A stretch of DNA of 64,000 nt from Nematostella vectensis (taxonomy: Eukaryota; Cnidaria; Anthozoa; Actiniaria; Edwardsiidae). This document shows, piece by piece, positions 1-10,859 of this stretch. The stretch is taken from NCBI RefSeq assembly GCF_932526225.1, contig NC_064039.1, positions 4,477,001 to 4,541,000 of the forward strand, in the 5' to 3' direction. The notes under the pieces are model-generated. The model was not told the origin of the DNA and made no database searches. It saw only the letters and a program-made list of their open reading frames with translations. Both the position numbers and the translations under genes were made by a program. Each line of letters begins with the position of its first letter. Position 1 is the stretch's first letter.

Positions 1-2331
1 AATTTAATACCATTATATTCACACCGATATTGTGGTTATTAAGACAGGTATTTTTGACAAATAAAAGATTTCAAGTCTCCATAATGAAGTAAATCTTATT
101 TCGGTGACAAGGGTTTCTTAAGTGACGTGATTTTTGAACATTTGCGTGAAGAATTGAAGTTCATTTATCTAAAAATATTGTAAATCAAAGAAAAATAAAG
201 GCCTTCTTGTATTTAAATACATAACATAGACTGAGAATGCCTAGGTTTTCTCTCACCGTATTGAAGAGAAAAAGAACTTTTTAAGGGGTCAGCCTGATGC
301 ATCTTGCATGAACTCCAAATTCGCCGTCTCCGCGACGTCTTCCCGTTCAATTATTTATATAACATTTAGATAACTTAACATTAGTTACTTAACAGATACC
401 AGGACACCACCCTACAAGTAGCATTGTAATCACGAGCTATGAGAAGCAGTTAAAAGGATAAAAACAGGTAGCAAACGAAGTCAAGAAGTACAGAGGGGGA
501 AAAAATGGCTCGCGAGGTGCCCATAACCAAATATGGCGCGATGAACCATATATGGATGCTATGATTGACAAGCTCGCGCAATCTAAAAATAGCTTTCATG
601 GACGGCATCATGGGCCACGGGGATTCGTTCTCTTATATCATGGTCTCTTGACAGAGCTTAATTCAACCAGCGCGGCTGTAATTGATAGGCCCGTCAGCAG
701 GAGAAAATCCGCCACCGATAAGGGAGATTTTTCATAGCCTGTGTTGATAAAATGAACCATGACAGCTCGAATCATTTGTTTATCTTTTTGTTACGGCCCT
801 ATGTTATTTTTAAAATCTAATTATCCCAATTGCTTCCGAGGCGAGAGCTCTATAACTTTGTCCTTTAGTAGAAAATGGTTAAAGGATTTCTCATTCCCAA
901 AATCTCCCAAGCGTGTCTCATGTGCATTGTGGAGCTCGGACATCAGAAAAAAGGTACGTACCATTTTCAACAGCCTCCATTTATATATTCTGTTATTATA
1001 TTATATTCTATATAAGCCTGACAGAAGCTCTATACTTTTTATCATCCTCTCTCGCTTCCTGGAGACCTTTCCTTTTCTTATGCTCCACAGCTTTTTCCAT
1101 CCCGAGGTCATAATTAAGACATCTTTAAGATAATAACATAGTTCTCTATTCCTGCGGCGATTCGTTGGAGGTTGGTTGCTATCCTGTTAAAAGCATGCGA
1201 TGCGTTCAACCTCATCACTATAATGCACACGTATTGAGCAATAAGCACTGTTTTTCTCGTTAGTGCCTCTGCTAGTCATCTTTCTTCGTTCTTAAGTGCT
1301 TTCGAGCATTAATACCGCAAATTTCTGACAATTCCTGTGCCATTTTACGCTATTTGCGACAAAGAATTTCTACAGGTGTTTCTTCTGCTGAACATCCAAA
1401 TCCTCTAATATTCTCAAGCATCACAATCTAATAACTTTGATTGAGGAGGCATATCTAAAGCATCTCGTTGGTCTTTGGTGTCTTGTCTAGTTGACAGACA
1501 CTAACAAACCCCCCCCCCCCCCTTATTAAATCCATCTCTTTATTTAGCCAACGTCAAAATACCCGATAATTGCGATTAATAGCAGATTTATAATAAATAA
1601 ATTTAAAATCAAGACAAAAGTTCATATTTAGTCCTTGGTACATTAAGAATGAGCTTTTTTTTTACCTAAAATACGCGATTTTATGAGGTACTTACAGCGT
1701 ATACTGTGCCAATATAGGCCGCCATCTTGGATAACCGTGAGAGGGATTGGGTCTAGCTTTGAAAACTTTTTCTCGTAAATAAAGAGTTTTAATGCAGCCG
1801 ACGGCAGTTTTATCTTGAAATATTAACAAATAGCGTTATATTTTCCCTACCAAAAAAAACAATCAGATATTTTGCGTAAGTTTTGGAAATACAAGGTCTT
1901 TTAAATTTCACCACAGGGAGCCCGCGATAGACGCTTTTTTTCTAATTTTTATTCGGTTAGCACACAAAACCCTCAAGTGGTACCGGTGGGGACCGGTCTC
2001 AATATTTATTAGCGTCCTCTTGGCTATCTTTATGCCTAGTTTGCTGCTTTTGTCCTCTATGTATAGATTGAAACAGAAAGCGACCGGACTATTTCCAGAA
2101 CTGAAATGTCGACGACAATGAACAAGTGAGAACGAGTGAGTAGACGCCTCAGATAGCCACACCACAGCCTAACTTTGCTGTTGGAATAATTTTCCAAAAT
2201 TGCACAAAAGAATTTGGCTGAACTTATTTGTTGAATTTCGAGGGCCACAATTACAAATTTTGCTTTCTGTTTAGTTCTGGCCTTTTAAACATACCACAGC
2301 ACATGGCGAATAGATCAAGCCCTCGTGCTGT
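1..2331. other. Intergenic, no recognised gene
   Basis: I see no exon with family similarity or a convincing splice-bounded frame. A C homopolymer lies near 1508-1522. Near 1722-1734 there is a GCCATCTTGGAT stretch (reverse strand ATCCAAGATGGC), which resembles a YY1-type site but has no gene beside it. Short open frames near 552-737 and 759-1133 look random. Confidence 0.6.
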
Positions 2332-4114
2332 TTACGTGCTCACTAGGTGATGCGTTAGATATCCAAGGTGGACGAGACAGCCCACAAAGGCAAACACGGT
2401 AACAATGGAAGAGCAGCCATGTACTCGCGCAAACTTGTCCGTCAGCTCTTTGTACCGTTTCGTCTTCAATCCTTCTTTATTCTTGAGAGGGCCCACTTCT
2501 TGCCCGTAACCCTGCTTCTGCTCGTAGTCGAAGCGCGCCATCCATAACCGAGTTCCACGTGGTTCCAACAAGAATGCATTCAGCAAGCAACAAATGAGGG
2601 ACATCAAGAGACCAGACACCTGCTGGAAGATAAGAGTATTGTGTTGATCACGTGATGGACAAGAATCACATGTTGATCACGTGATAGGCTAGAGTCACAT
2701 GTTGATCACGTGATAGACAAGAATTCGATGTTGATCACGTGACAAACTAGAATCACATATTGATCACTTGAACCAGCAAGTAGCCAGATGCTTGCTGAAA
2801 GATACTATTCACTGGAATGTCACGAGCAATAGCAAGCAGTCAGAAACGTGCTCAAAGACAAGATTCACATGATGATCACGTAAAAAAGCAAGCGAAACAT
2901 GAGCAAAAGTCCCCCAGGCGCGTACCTAGGATTGGCTGAGGGGCGGGGGTGGGAGTGGGGGTAGCGCAGTCATGGGTATCGTATGGTAAAAGCATAGTAT
3001 TTGAAGATTCCATAATAAGAAATGACCCACTTTTTGGCCGCCAAGGGAGGTGCGCGCGCACTCTGCACCCCCCCCTCCCTTTGTGTACGCGCCTGTCCCC
3101 TCCGAGTTTAGTACCTGAACACCATCGTAGATAAGAGCCGCGCAGGACTGCGTACGAACACAAGCTACAGATGAGGAAGACTAGCAAGCAGACACGCCAT
3201 ATACAAGTCACGTGGTAGTCACGTGAAGTACACTTTTGTAACAAACCTACACCATCACTATGTGCGGAAGAGAGTGGGGGCAGTCATAGATATCATGTGG
3301 AGACAAAGATAGTATTTGTTTGACGACACTAAGAAATGATCCAGTTTGGGGGGTCATACCCCTATAAATGTGCCTCATTTCTTTACCTGAATCTCCTCTC
3401 GCGAATTTTTCTTCGCAGTTGTGTTCATTGCAGCGGTGTTCGTGAGTATCCCGAGTAGAGAAAGGCCTGAACCGAGACAGTAGAACAAAGGCCAGAGCTT
3501 TGATTGGATGTGACCAAACACGTGACGTGGCATGTTAAGATACATCACGATACCTGAAATAGAGACCAAACCTACTTCTCAGAGAATGTTGTTAATTATC
3601 AAAAATTTCCACAAGCACTTTGGTATTAGGCGGCTAACAAACTTATTGTTTGTTCACCATTTTTTGTCACATTCTTTGCCGCCCTCGTTAATTTCGCCTT
3701 TTCAAGTTATCGCGGGTGATATAGAAACGCGCTTGAAGAAAAATTGATAAATCTAGTTTCAGCGGAAGTTCGTCTATTACCAATTAATGTATAAAGAAGC
3801 TCGAAGGGAAATTGATTCTTGTTCGAGTTAGCGAGAAGGGTTAAGCTGTATCGAGAATCTGAATAAGTATCAATTAACAACAACAAAAACATCTAACCTG
3901 CGACGCCTATAACCCATGCCTGCATTCCAATCCACGCTCCTAAAGACAAGATATGGAGGTACAAGAGCAACGTTTGCCTTAACACTCCTTCCTCGGCAAT
4001 CACACGGATGCAATCAGAGAATAGCACAATACATATCAGTACAAGGCACGCAAATACCTTGACTCCGAGTAGGCTAGTCATCACTACGCCGCACTGATAT
4101 GGCGAGGAGCCCAT
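2332..4114 (-). CDS. TMEM205: TMEM205-like multi-pass membrane protein (DUF4149 family)
   Basis: Four coding exons on the minus strand: 4114-3898, 3553-3387, 3147-3115 (only 33 nt) and 2619-2332. All have GT-AG borders and phases 1, 0, 0, giving 234 residues. The diagnostic family pattern is present: LGAWIGMQAWV in exon 1, then NMPRHVFGHIQSKLWP in exon 2 (human PRHTFGLVQSKLFP), FLLEPRGTRLW in exon 4 and a C-terminal LTDKFARVHGCSS block (human RQNFFRYHGLSS). Hydrophobic segments lie near residues 18-36, 50-78, 94-112, 142-158 and 205-228. The protein is longer than human (189) because of an extra N-terminal hydrophobic segment; a start at Met12 instead of Met1 is possible. In humans the protein is a membrane protein linked to vesicular export and cisplatin tolerance; the role here is inferred. 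The introns contain repeats, listed separately. Confidence 0.93.
2637..2885. repeat. Degenerate tandem repeat with GATCACGTGAT palindromes (TMEM205 intron 3)
   Basis: About five diverged units of roughly 40-45 bp. Most carry TTGATCACGTGAT followed by an AGAATCACAT-like segment. The palindromic core CACGTG is an E-box sequence. Related CACGTG pairs occur at 3208-3226 in the next intron. The array starts about 15 bp upstream of the exon 4 acceptor, so it reaches the branch-point region of this intron. Confidence 0.75.
2920..3100 (+). repeat. Dispersed repeat, copy 1 (CGTACCTAGGATTGGC family)
   Basis: A stretch running from GCGCGTACCTAGGATTGGC through a G-rich tract, AAGCATAGTATTTGAAGA and TTTTTGGCCGCCAAGG to GTGTACGCGCCTG. 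The same order of blocks recurs at 18905-19070, and a weaker version lies at 3255-3375. It is a short interspersed element of unknown class. The outer GCGTAC...GTACGC ends are inverted, which suggests a MITE. Confidence 0.65.
3255..3375 (+). repeat. Dispersed repeat, diverged copy in TMEM205 intron 2
   Basis: It shares GGGGCAGTCATAGATATCATGTGG, an ATAGTATTTG block and an AAGAAATGATCCA block with the better copies at 2920-3100 and 18905-19070, in the same order. It lies just downstream of exon 2 of TMEM205. Confidence 0.5.
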
Positions 4115-4974
4115 CCGAAAGGAGACTTTTATAACGGGGGGTTTCTAGTGGGTGAAAGGGCGCAGTATTAGGCGGGATGCCCTCCTCTTACGAGATTATG
4201 CCATCTCACTAGCACAGAAAAATTGTAACAGAAATAAACAGAGTGTTGATATTTTGGGTTAATAAAGTACAATAAGTAAATTAAAGTAAAATTAACAATA
4301 GCTAGTTAACGCATTTTTTTATATAAATATATAGAAGAATGTAACTAAAATCGAATTTCAGACACAGATTTGATAACGAGGTGATCATACACACTGAAGC
4401 CTGTGGCTATTTCCCAAACCGATCGCAGCAAGAAGGAGGTTAAGTGGCTTGGATGCTATGTGCAACAACATCAATATAATACCATTACTATCTCTAACAG
4501 GAGCTCTAGTATAAACATAAAAAAAAATCATGTGAGAAACTCTAGGAATTTTAAAATCACTGGATTGGAAAGCGCCTAAAAACCTATAGGTGCCTTCCCA
4601 AAAGTTCATAAAAAATACAGATAAAGTAACAATTTAGGGAAAGGGATTAAATAGCCTATAGCGGCGATATGTGTTCCCTATTTGTCGTCACTACTGAAAA
4701 CATGTGCTCCTTTTCACGCTTTCTCCATCTGTGACCGTGCGTTAGTACATGTCCCACACCGGAGGTCTACACACCGCAACAAAACTAATAAGGGTTCTTA
4801 AAATGTTGGCTTGATCTCTCTTAAACAAATTAAAGCTGATTTGAGATTTTAAATCATTTGATCTTTTTCCGTTACTTGCTGGGCTGTAGAGAAGACCCTA
4901 AAAGATAGCTATTTTTTCAATTAAAATTTATTCTGATTTAACTCTTTGAAATGGTGAATAGATGCGTAGTATGA
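4115..4974. other. Intergenic, nothing recognised (TMEM205 5' flank)
   Basis: AT-rich sequence upstream of the TMEM205 start codon. No exon, RNA gene or repeat could be identified. The TMEM205 promoter and 5' UTR are expected here but no distinct motif stands out. Confidence 0.5.
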
Positions 4975-6335
4975 TACCATAGACTACACATCACCGTGCG
5001 CTAAAACAACATACCCACAAACTACACATCACCGTGCGCTAACACACCATACCTACAGACTACACATCACCGTGCGCTAACACACCATACCTACAGACTA
5101 CACATCACCGTGTGCTAACACACCATACCTACAGACTACACATCACCGTGTGTTAACACACCATACCTATAAGCTACATATCACAGTGCGCTAACTCACC
5201 ATACCTACAGAATACGTATCACCCTGCGCTAACACACCATACCTACACACTACACATCACCGTGCGCTAACACACCATACCTATAGACTACATATCACAG
5301 TGCGCTTATACACAATACCTACAGAATACACATCACCGTGCGCTAACACACCATACCTACAGACTACACATCACCGTGCGCTAACACACCATACCTATAG
5401 ACTACATATCACCGTGCGCTTATACACAATACCTACAGACTACACATCACCGTGCGCTAACACACCATACCTACAGACTACACATCACCGTGCGCTAACA
5501 CACCATACCTACAGACTACACATTGCCGTGCCCTAAATCACCATACCTATAGACTACACATCACCGTGCGCTAACACACCATACCTACAGACTACACATC
5601 ACCGTGTGCTAACACACCATACCTATAAGCTACATATCACCGTGCGCTAACACATCATACCTACAGACTACACATCGCCGTGCCCTAAATCACCATACCT
5701 ACAGACTACACATCGCCGTGCGCTAACACACCATACCTACAGACTACACCTCGCCAGGCATTAACACACCATACCTATAGACTACACATCACCGTGCGCT
5801 AACTCACCATACCTATAGACTACACATCACCGTGCGCTAACACATCATACCTACAGACTATATATCGCCGTGCGCTAACACACGATACCTACAGACTACA
5901 CATCCCCGTGTGCTAACACGCCATACCTATAGACTACCCATCGCCGTGCGCTAACACATCATACCTACAGACTATATATCGCCGTGCGCTAACACACCAT
6001 ACCTACAGACTACACATCCCCGTGTGCTAACACGCCCTACCTATAGACTACCCATCAACGTGCGCTAACACACCATACCTACAGACTACACATCACCGTG
6101 CGCTAACACACCATACCTACAGACTACACATCACCATGTGCTAACACACCATACCTATAAGCTACATATCACCGTGCGCTAACACATCATACCTACAGAC
6201 TACACATCGCCGTGCCCTAAATCACCATACCTACAGACTAAACATCACCGTGCGCTAACACACCATACCTACAGACTACACATCGCCGTGCGTTAACTCA
6301 CCATTCCTTCAAACTGCAAATCTCAGTGCCATAAT
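4975..6335. repeat. 38-bp minisatellite, about 36 copies
   Basis: Tandem unit of 38 bp, consensus close to CCTACAGACTACACATCACC then GTGCGCTAACACACCATA, repeated from about 4975 to 6335. Point variants (GTGCGC/GTGTGC/GTGCCC; CTACAG/CTATAG) are shared by blocks of neighbouring units, for example the ATATATCGCC variants near 5851 and 5971. This indicates multi-unit duplications. The unit is not a multiple of three, yet a 78-codon frame stays open at 5300-5536; it is not a credible protein. Confidence 0.97.
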
Positions 6336-6430
6336 CTCATGACAAAACGATCATAGACGGGGAGTAAAAGGTATAATTAATATCTAGGTTTTCTTCTTTC
6401 TTTTTAAATGTTTGAAATAACACAAGCATA

Positions 6431-6870
6431 TCTAAAATATAGATAGCATAAGAAGAAAATACTGTGATGTTGATCAAAAGATCGGTCTAAAATATAGATA
6501 GCATAAGAAGAAAATACTGTGGTGTTGATCAAAAGATCGGTCTAAAATATAGATAGCATAAGAAGAAAATACTGTGGTGTTGATCAAAAGATCGGTCTAA
6601 AATATAGATAGCATAAGAAGAAAATACTGTGGTGTTGATCAAAAGATCGGTCTAAAATATAGATAGCATAAGAAGAAAATACTGTGGTGTTGATCAAAAG
6701 ATCGGTCTAAAATATAGATAGCATAAGAAGAAAATACTGTGGTGTTGATCAAAAGATCGGTCTAAAATATAGATAGCATAAGAAGAAAATACTGTGGTGT
6801 TGATCAAAAGATCGGTCTAAAATATTGATAGCATAAGAAGAAAATACTGTGGTGTTGATCAAAAGATCGG
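6431..6870. repeat. 55-bp minisatellite, 8 nearly identical copies
   Basis: Units start at 6431, 6486, 6541, 6596, 6651, 6706, 6761 and 6816, beginning TCTAAAATATAGATAGCATA and ending GATCAAAAGATCGG. Copies differ at only a couple of positions (TGATGTTG in the first, ATATTGAT in the last), so the array is young or recently homogenised. Each unit contains the near-palindrome TTGATCAAAAGATC. Confidence 0.97.
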
Positions 6871-8460
6871 TCCAAAAATAACTACAAGATATTTTGATGA
6901 TGAGTGGGTCTATATTTGATCTTGCTTTTAATATAAAGGAAAAGCTTGGGGCTTTCCCCCTAAATTCACGTGTGTCGCTCGGTTACTTACACGTGATGAG
7001 GGTTACTTTCCTCGAAAAACACTTTGCGCGTGCTTATTTGGATTCCCTCTTATGTTTACTTCAGTATCTTCCTGTTCAATTAGTGGGCGTTTTTATCGAC
7101 CCAGTATTGTAATTGAGTTCCGAATGACGGCATGTAACAAAGCTTAATATCTCATATTTGTTTTCACAATGCAAAGCGTGTTTTGATCGCAATATTTGTT
7201 CATTCATCAAAGTTTGCTTTGTATACACCTTATTTAGAGCAGTATATTTATTGACATAAAAATTTCCTGAATGTTTTCCTTTTCACTTTGAAAATTATAT
7301 ATCTTTTGTTATTTGTAAATCGAAAATGATGGGTTTCCTAAAAGTCTTTTCGTATAATTTTGTTAATTTGTTAATCTGAATTTTGAAAGCGATAGGGTTA
7401 TTTTAATGTTGGAAGTAGTCGCATTAGTTTCTCACCTGGACGATATTTAGCGTCACGCGTTTTCTTCTAGACTTGTCTAAGTATTTGTTTGCCTTGCATT
7501 ACTTCTTCTAGACTATTATATCACCGTCACGTGAATATATTGTTTGCGTACACGAGAGGAATGAAACATGCGTCTTGTTACACTACGTCATGGGGGAGGG
7601 GGTGGGAGTTTCGGTGAAACGTACTTTTTAACACGAACATTCATTCTTGTTTTTTTATTTAGATACCATTCCCGTTGATTGAGGTATTCAAATAATTAAA
7701 ATCAAACATAAACACATCAACAAATTTCCTAGGGATTTTCCATTTTCCAAAATTTATCCCACATAAATAAATAGAATACATTGTATGACCTTTGTTGATC
7801 ATTTTTTTTTAAATTTGATTCCTTCGTAATTAGATTCTCTACGGCACATGTGTTTTCAGGGACTCCTTTAGTAAGAAAATTCTTGATTAAGAACATTTCC
7901 CGATTAAATAATATAGCCATTTCATGCATTCCAAATTTATAGTTTGAAATCGTGGTAATTGGGCACCTGAGAATCACAAACTATCTTGCTAGCCGACTCT
8001 CCATCCAAAGGGTTTATTCGGAAATGAGTGCTTTCGGAGTTTCGGGATTCCACTTTTCACGGATACCTACTAGTATATATTAAAAAGCTCAAAGCCTATT
8101 CAGGCCCAAACCCCCCGAAGTAAGGTTGTTTTATTAGAGAAGTTTCTAGAATAATCGAAAGGCTATATTTTTATTGTACTAAGTAACAGTCAAAGTTTGA
8201 TTAAATACAAGAGTTCTATTAGATTTGCTTCACATGGTGCTAACAACCAGCACGTCAATATAGATATCGACTGTTGGACGAACTTTTAAAATTTAATATC
8301 TAGAAATGACAGGATTATGAGGTCCATAAGATTCGATGTCCCTTGATACAGGGAACATCTATTACATATTTATTCATTCAGGAAACATCATATATAGTAC
8401 CAGCACGAGATTGAGATAAAAAGGCAACCCCTGACATTGAATCTCCCACAGATTCATCTC
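6871..8460. other. Intergenic, nothing recognised
   Basis: AT-rich DNA without a supported exon. The open frames at 6894-7112 and on the minus strand near 7729-7977 have random-like composition. A G-rich run (GGGGGAGGGGGTGGGAG) lies near 7591-7610. Confidence 0.5.
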
Positions 8461-8463
8461 GAA

Positions 8464-8636
8464 TAACTTCCTGTTTTATTTATTCTTCTTATAATTAAGC
8501 ACTCCTTTTTTGGAATCTTCTATTGCAGGCTCTAGAACTTGCAATGTTTTACTATATAAAGCGGTTGATAAAAAACACAAATGAGAAATGCAGATAGAAT
8601 AAATGAAAAATACAAATAGAATAAATAGAAAGTGTG
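8464..8636 (+). repeat. 170-bp direct repeat, copy 1
   Basis: A segment beginning AATAACTTCCTGTTTTATTT and continuing through AAGCACTCCTTTTTTGG and TCTAGAACTTGCAATGTT to AAATACAAATAGAATAA. It recurs in the same orientation at 9496-9664 with about 93-95 percent identity by eye. Copy 1 lies just outside, and copy 2 inside, the TIR-bounded element at 8711-9963. Confidence 0.85.
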
Positions 8637-8710
8637 AATTGCCAAATACAACAATAGGCCACTTGCACTAGCTGACCACGTGACTTTTTGGGTGGCAAAT
8701 TCAAGCCTAA

Positions 8711-9963
8711 GGGAGCGGTCATTAATTACTGGGGGGCGGCAAATATGTAGGGGGGGGGGGGCTACGTTATTTTGGGCGCGGATTTAGGGGGGTCACATTT
8801 ATTTGCCTTTCATTAAAGGGGGGTCACATTTTTTTGGGCGTCGAATTTAAGTCTGGCTTTAACCTAATACTGAGCAAGAGAATCATTGTTGAAAAGAAAA
8901 TTGTATTCAGTTTACAATGTTTCCTACTATTGTATATCTAGTTCCATATTGTTCAGGTACCAATCTTGTCATTATATAAATAAATTTTGAGTAACCCTCT
9001 TATGGTTGACAGACAAAGCTGCCCGTTCAAATCAGTTGAACAAAACCTGGACTCAAATGTCTTTGTTAAAACTGTCGACGACGTAGTCTTTTTCTAGCGA
9101 CACCAGTATTTGTTGTTTATCTCTGTGCCACTCTTAAACTAGCGAAAGTGAAGGTTCATACTTTAATTAAATAGGAAAAAAATTGCCATGCTAGCTGATC
9201 TGTATTTTAGTAAAGGTTATATTCAGCTACACTTAGGCTAAGTTCAAACGTCGTATTATCTATGAGCCGTATTCAACGCAAATGCGTGCAAATGGATCAT
9301 AAGTCGATTGTTTCATCTTCATTTACAAGCATTTGCTTGTAAATACGGTTGAATACGGCTCATGGATAATTCGACGTTTGAACTTAGCCTTAGTATGTAT
9401 ATCAAGTCTCTGTGGTTTTGTTGAATATAAAAATGTGGGGGGAGGGTTTCAAATTTTTGGGCGTCCGGTCTAGGGAGGATCAGATTCAACTCAAATAACT
9501 TCCTGTTTTATTTTATTCTTCTTATAATTAAGCACTCCTTTTTTGGGATCTTCTATTGCAAGCTCTAGAACTTGCAATGTTCGTCCATATAAAGCGGGTG
9601 ATAAAAAACACAAATGAGAAATGCAAATAGAATAAATGAAAAATACAAATAGAATAATTAGGAAGTAAATACGGTTGAATACGGCTCATGGATAATACGA
9701 CGTTTGAACTTAGCCTAAGTATGTATATCAAGTCTCTGTGGTTTTATTAAACATAAAAATGTGGGGGGGGGGGGGGAGGGTGGAGGGGTGCAAATTTTTG
9801 GGCGTCCGGTTTAGGGGGGTCAGATTCGACTCAAATAACGTGCGGTCTAGGGGGGGGGGGGGGGGGTCACGATTTTTTGGGCTTCGATTTGGAGAGGGGG
9901 GGGAATTTTTGAGCCCAGGGTTTTTCAAAATTGCCGCCCCCCCAGTAATTAATGACCGCTCCC
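8711..9963. mobile_element. 1.25-kb non-autonomous DNA transposon with 32-bp terminal inverted repeats and TAA target duplication
   Basis: The left end GGGAGCGGTCATTAATTACT (8711 on) is matched in inverse orientation by the right end, AGTAATTAATGACCGCTCCC (ending 9963). The match extends through a G/C tract to about 32 bp. The trinucleotide TAA flanks both ends (8708-8710 and 9964-9966), as in PIF/Harbinger-type insertions. No transposase frame is present. Inside are a second inverted-repeat element (9236-9389), copy 2 of a 170-bp repeat (9496-9664) and a duplicated segment (about 9392-9497 and 9717-9838), so the interior has been rearranged. Confidence 0.85.
9236..9389. mobile_element. 154-bp MITE nested in the larger element, TTA target duplication
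   Basis: The left end GGCTAAGTTCAAACGTCG and the right end CGACGTTTGAACTTAGCC are perfect inverted repeats. The inverted match continues through the ATGAGCCGTATTCAAC region. TTA flanks both sides (9233-9235 and 9390-9392). A right-half copy recurs at about 9666-9716. This is consistent with a Harbinger-like MITE; the class is inferred from the 3-bp TTA duplication only. Confidence 0.85.
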
Positions 9964-10360
9964 TAAAATAAACACAGGTAATACTACGCCAAACGACGAA
10001 AAAAAGGCTTTTGATACGTACTACTGTTTAAAAAAAGCCTATTGGGCATAATCGCCTGCAGCAGAAATGAATAAGTTTAATGGTAAAAAATAAGAGCGAT
10101 ACATAAAAACAACTGAAATGGCCATTGCCTTGGCCTTGCCTATAGTCATAATTGCTTGTATTCGTAATAGGAATGCATCTTAATATCTACTTTGTAAAAT
10201 TTCCAGGGTTACAACCGTGTTGTCGGCATAACAAAGCCACGCCGGCCAAATTAATTCTCGGAATTCACGGGCGGAAGTCACATTCGAAAGTCACACTCGA
10301 AAGCCTACGCCCCTATTAGCACGCCCTGCTTGTCTGTTTGGGGGGGTTACGCCTGATTTT

Positions 10361-10849
10361 CGAACCGCGGTGCTTTTGGATACTAAAATTTCTTAGATAC
10401 TAGACAGATACTAATCAGAAACTAATCAGATACTTAACAGAAACTAATAGCAAGGGGGGGGGGTAATTTTTTATAACAAAGTACGGCTGGAAATACCAAA
10501 AAGTACAAAAGTAAACGTGAAAACTAAGCAACAACTTAGCGCTAAATCGGTATGGAAACGTTTCAGAAATGTATATTATAGCAATTTACTTGAGTATTGC
10601 ATAGAAATTTGCAAGCGCCTAAACCAGACGAAATATTCTAATCAGACATTAGTCTACTAACCACACAAATCACAGAAGTTGCTCAAAATAATTTAAGAAA
10701 CCATAATCATAGTGCCTTCCCATCGATTCTAGCTGATTTTACTCGGGGGAATTATTTATTGTTTTATTTTTTTTACAAAGTACCCCCTGACCGTTTAGTA
10801 TCTGTTTAGTATCAGATAAGTATCTAGGATCACCGCGGTGATTTTCGAA
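10361..10849. mobile_element. About 490-bp MITE-like element with CCGCGGTG ends
   Basis: The left end CGAACCGCGGTGCTTTTGGATAC and the right end GTATC...CACCGCGGTGATTTTCG are imperfect inverted repeats. Subterminal AGATACTAATCAGA-like motifs recur in both orientations. The decamer GCCTGATTTT flanks both sides (10351-10360 and 10850-10859), a plausible target-site duplication of the length seen with Mutator-like elements. There is no coding capacity. Confidence 0.7.
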
Positions 10850-10859
10850 GCCTGATTTT

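Noticed and set aside
552-1133. Short plus-strand frames near the window start
   Set aside because: No similarity, no coding periodicity that I could see, and they overlap each other in different frames.
4975-6335. CRISPR-like array
   Set aside because: Units are contiguous 38-bp repeats with no unique spacers, in a eukaryotic genome. The same holds for the other arrays in the window.
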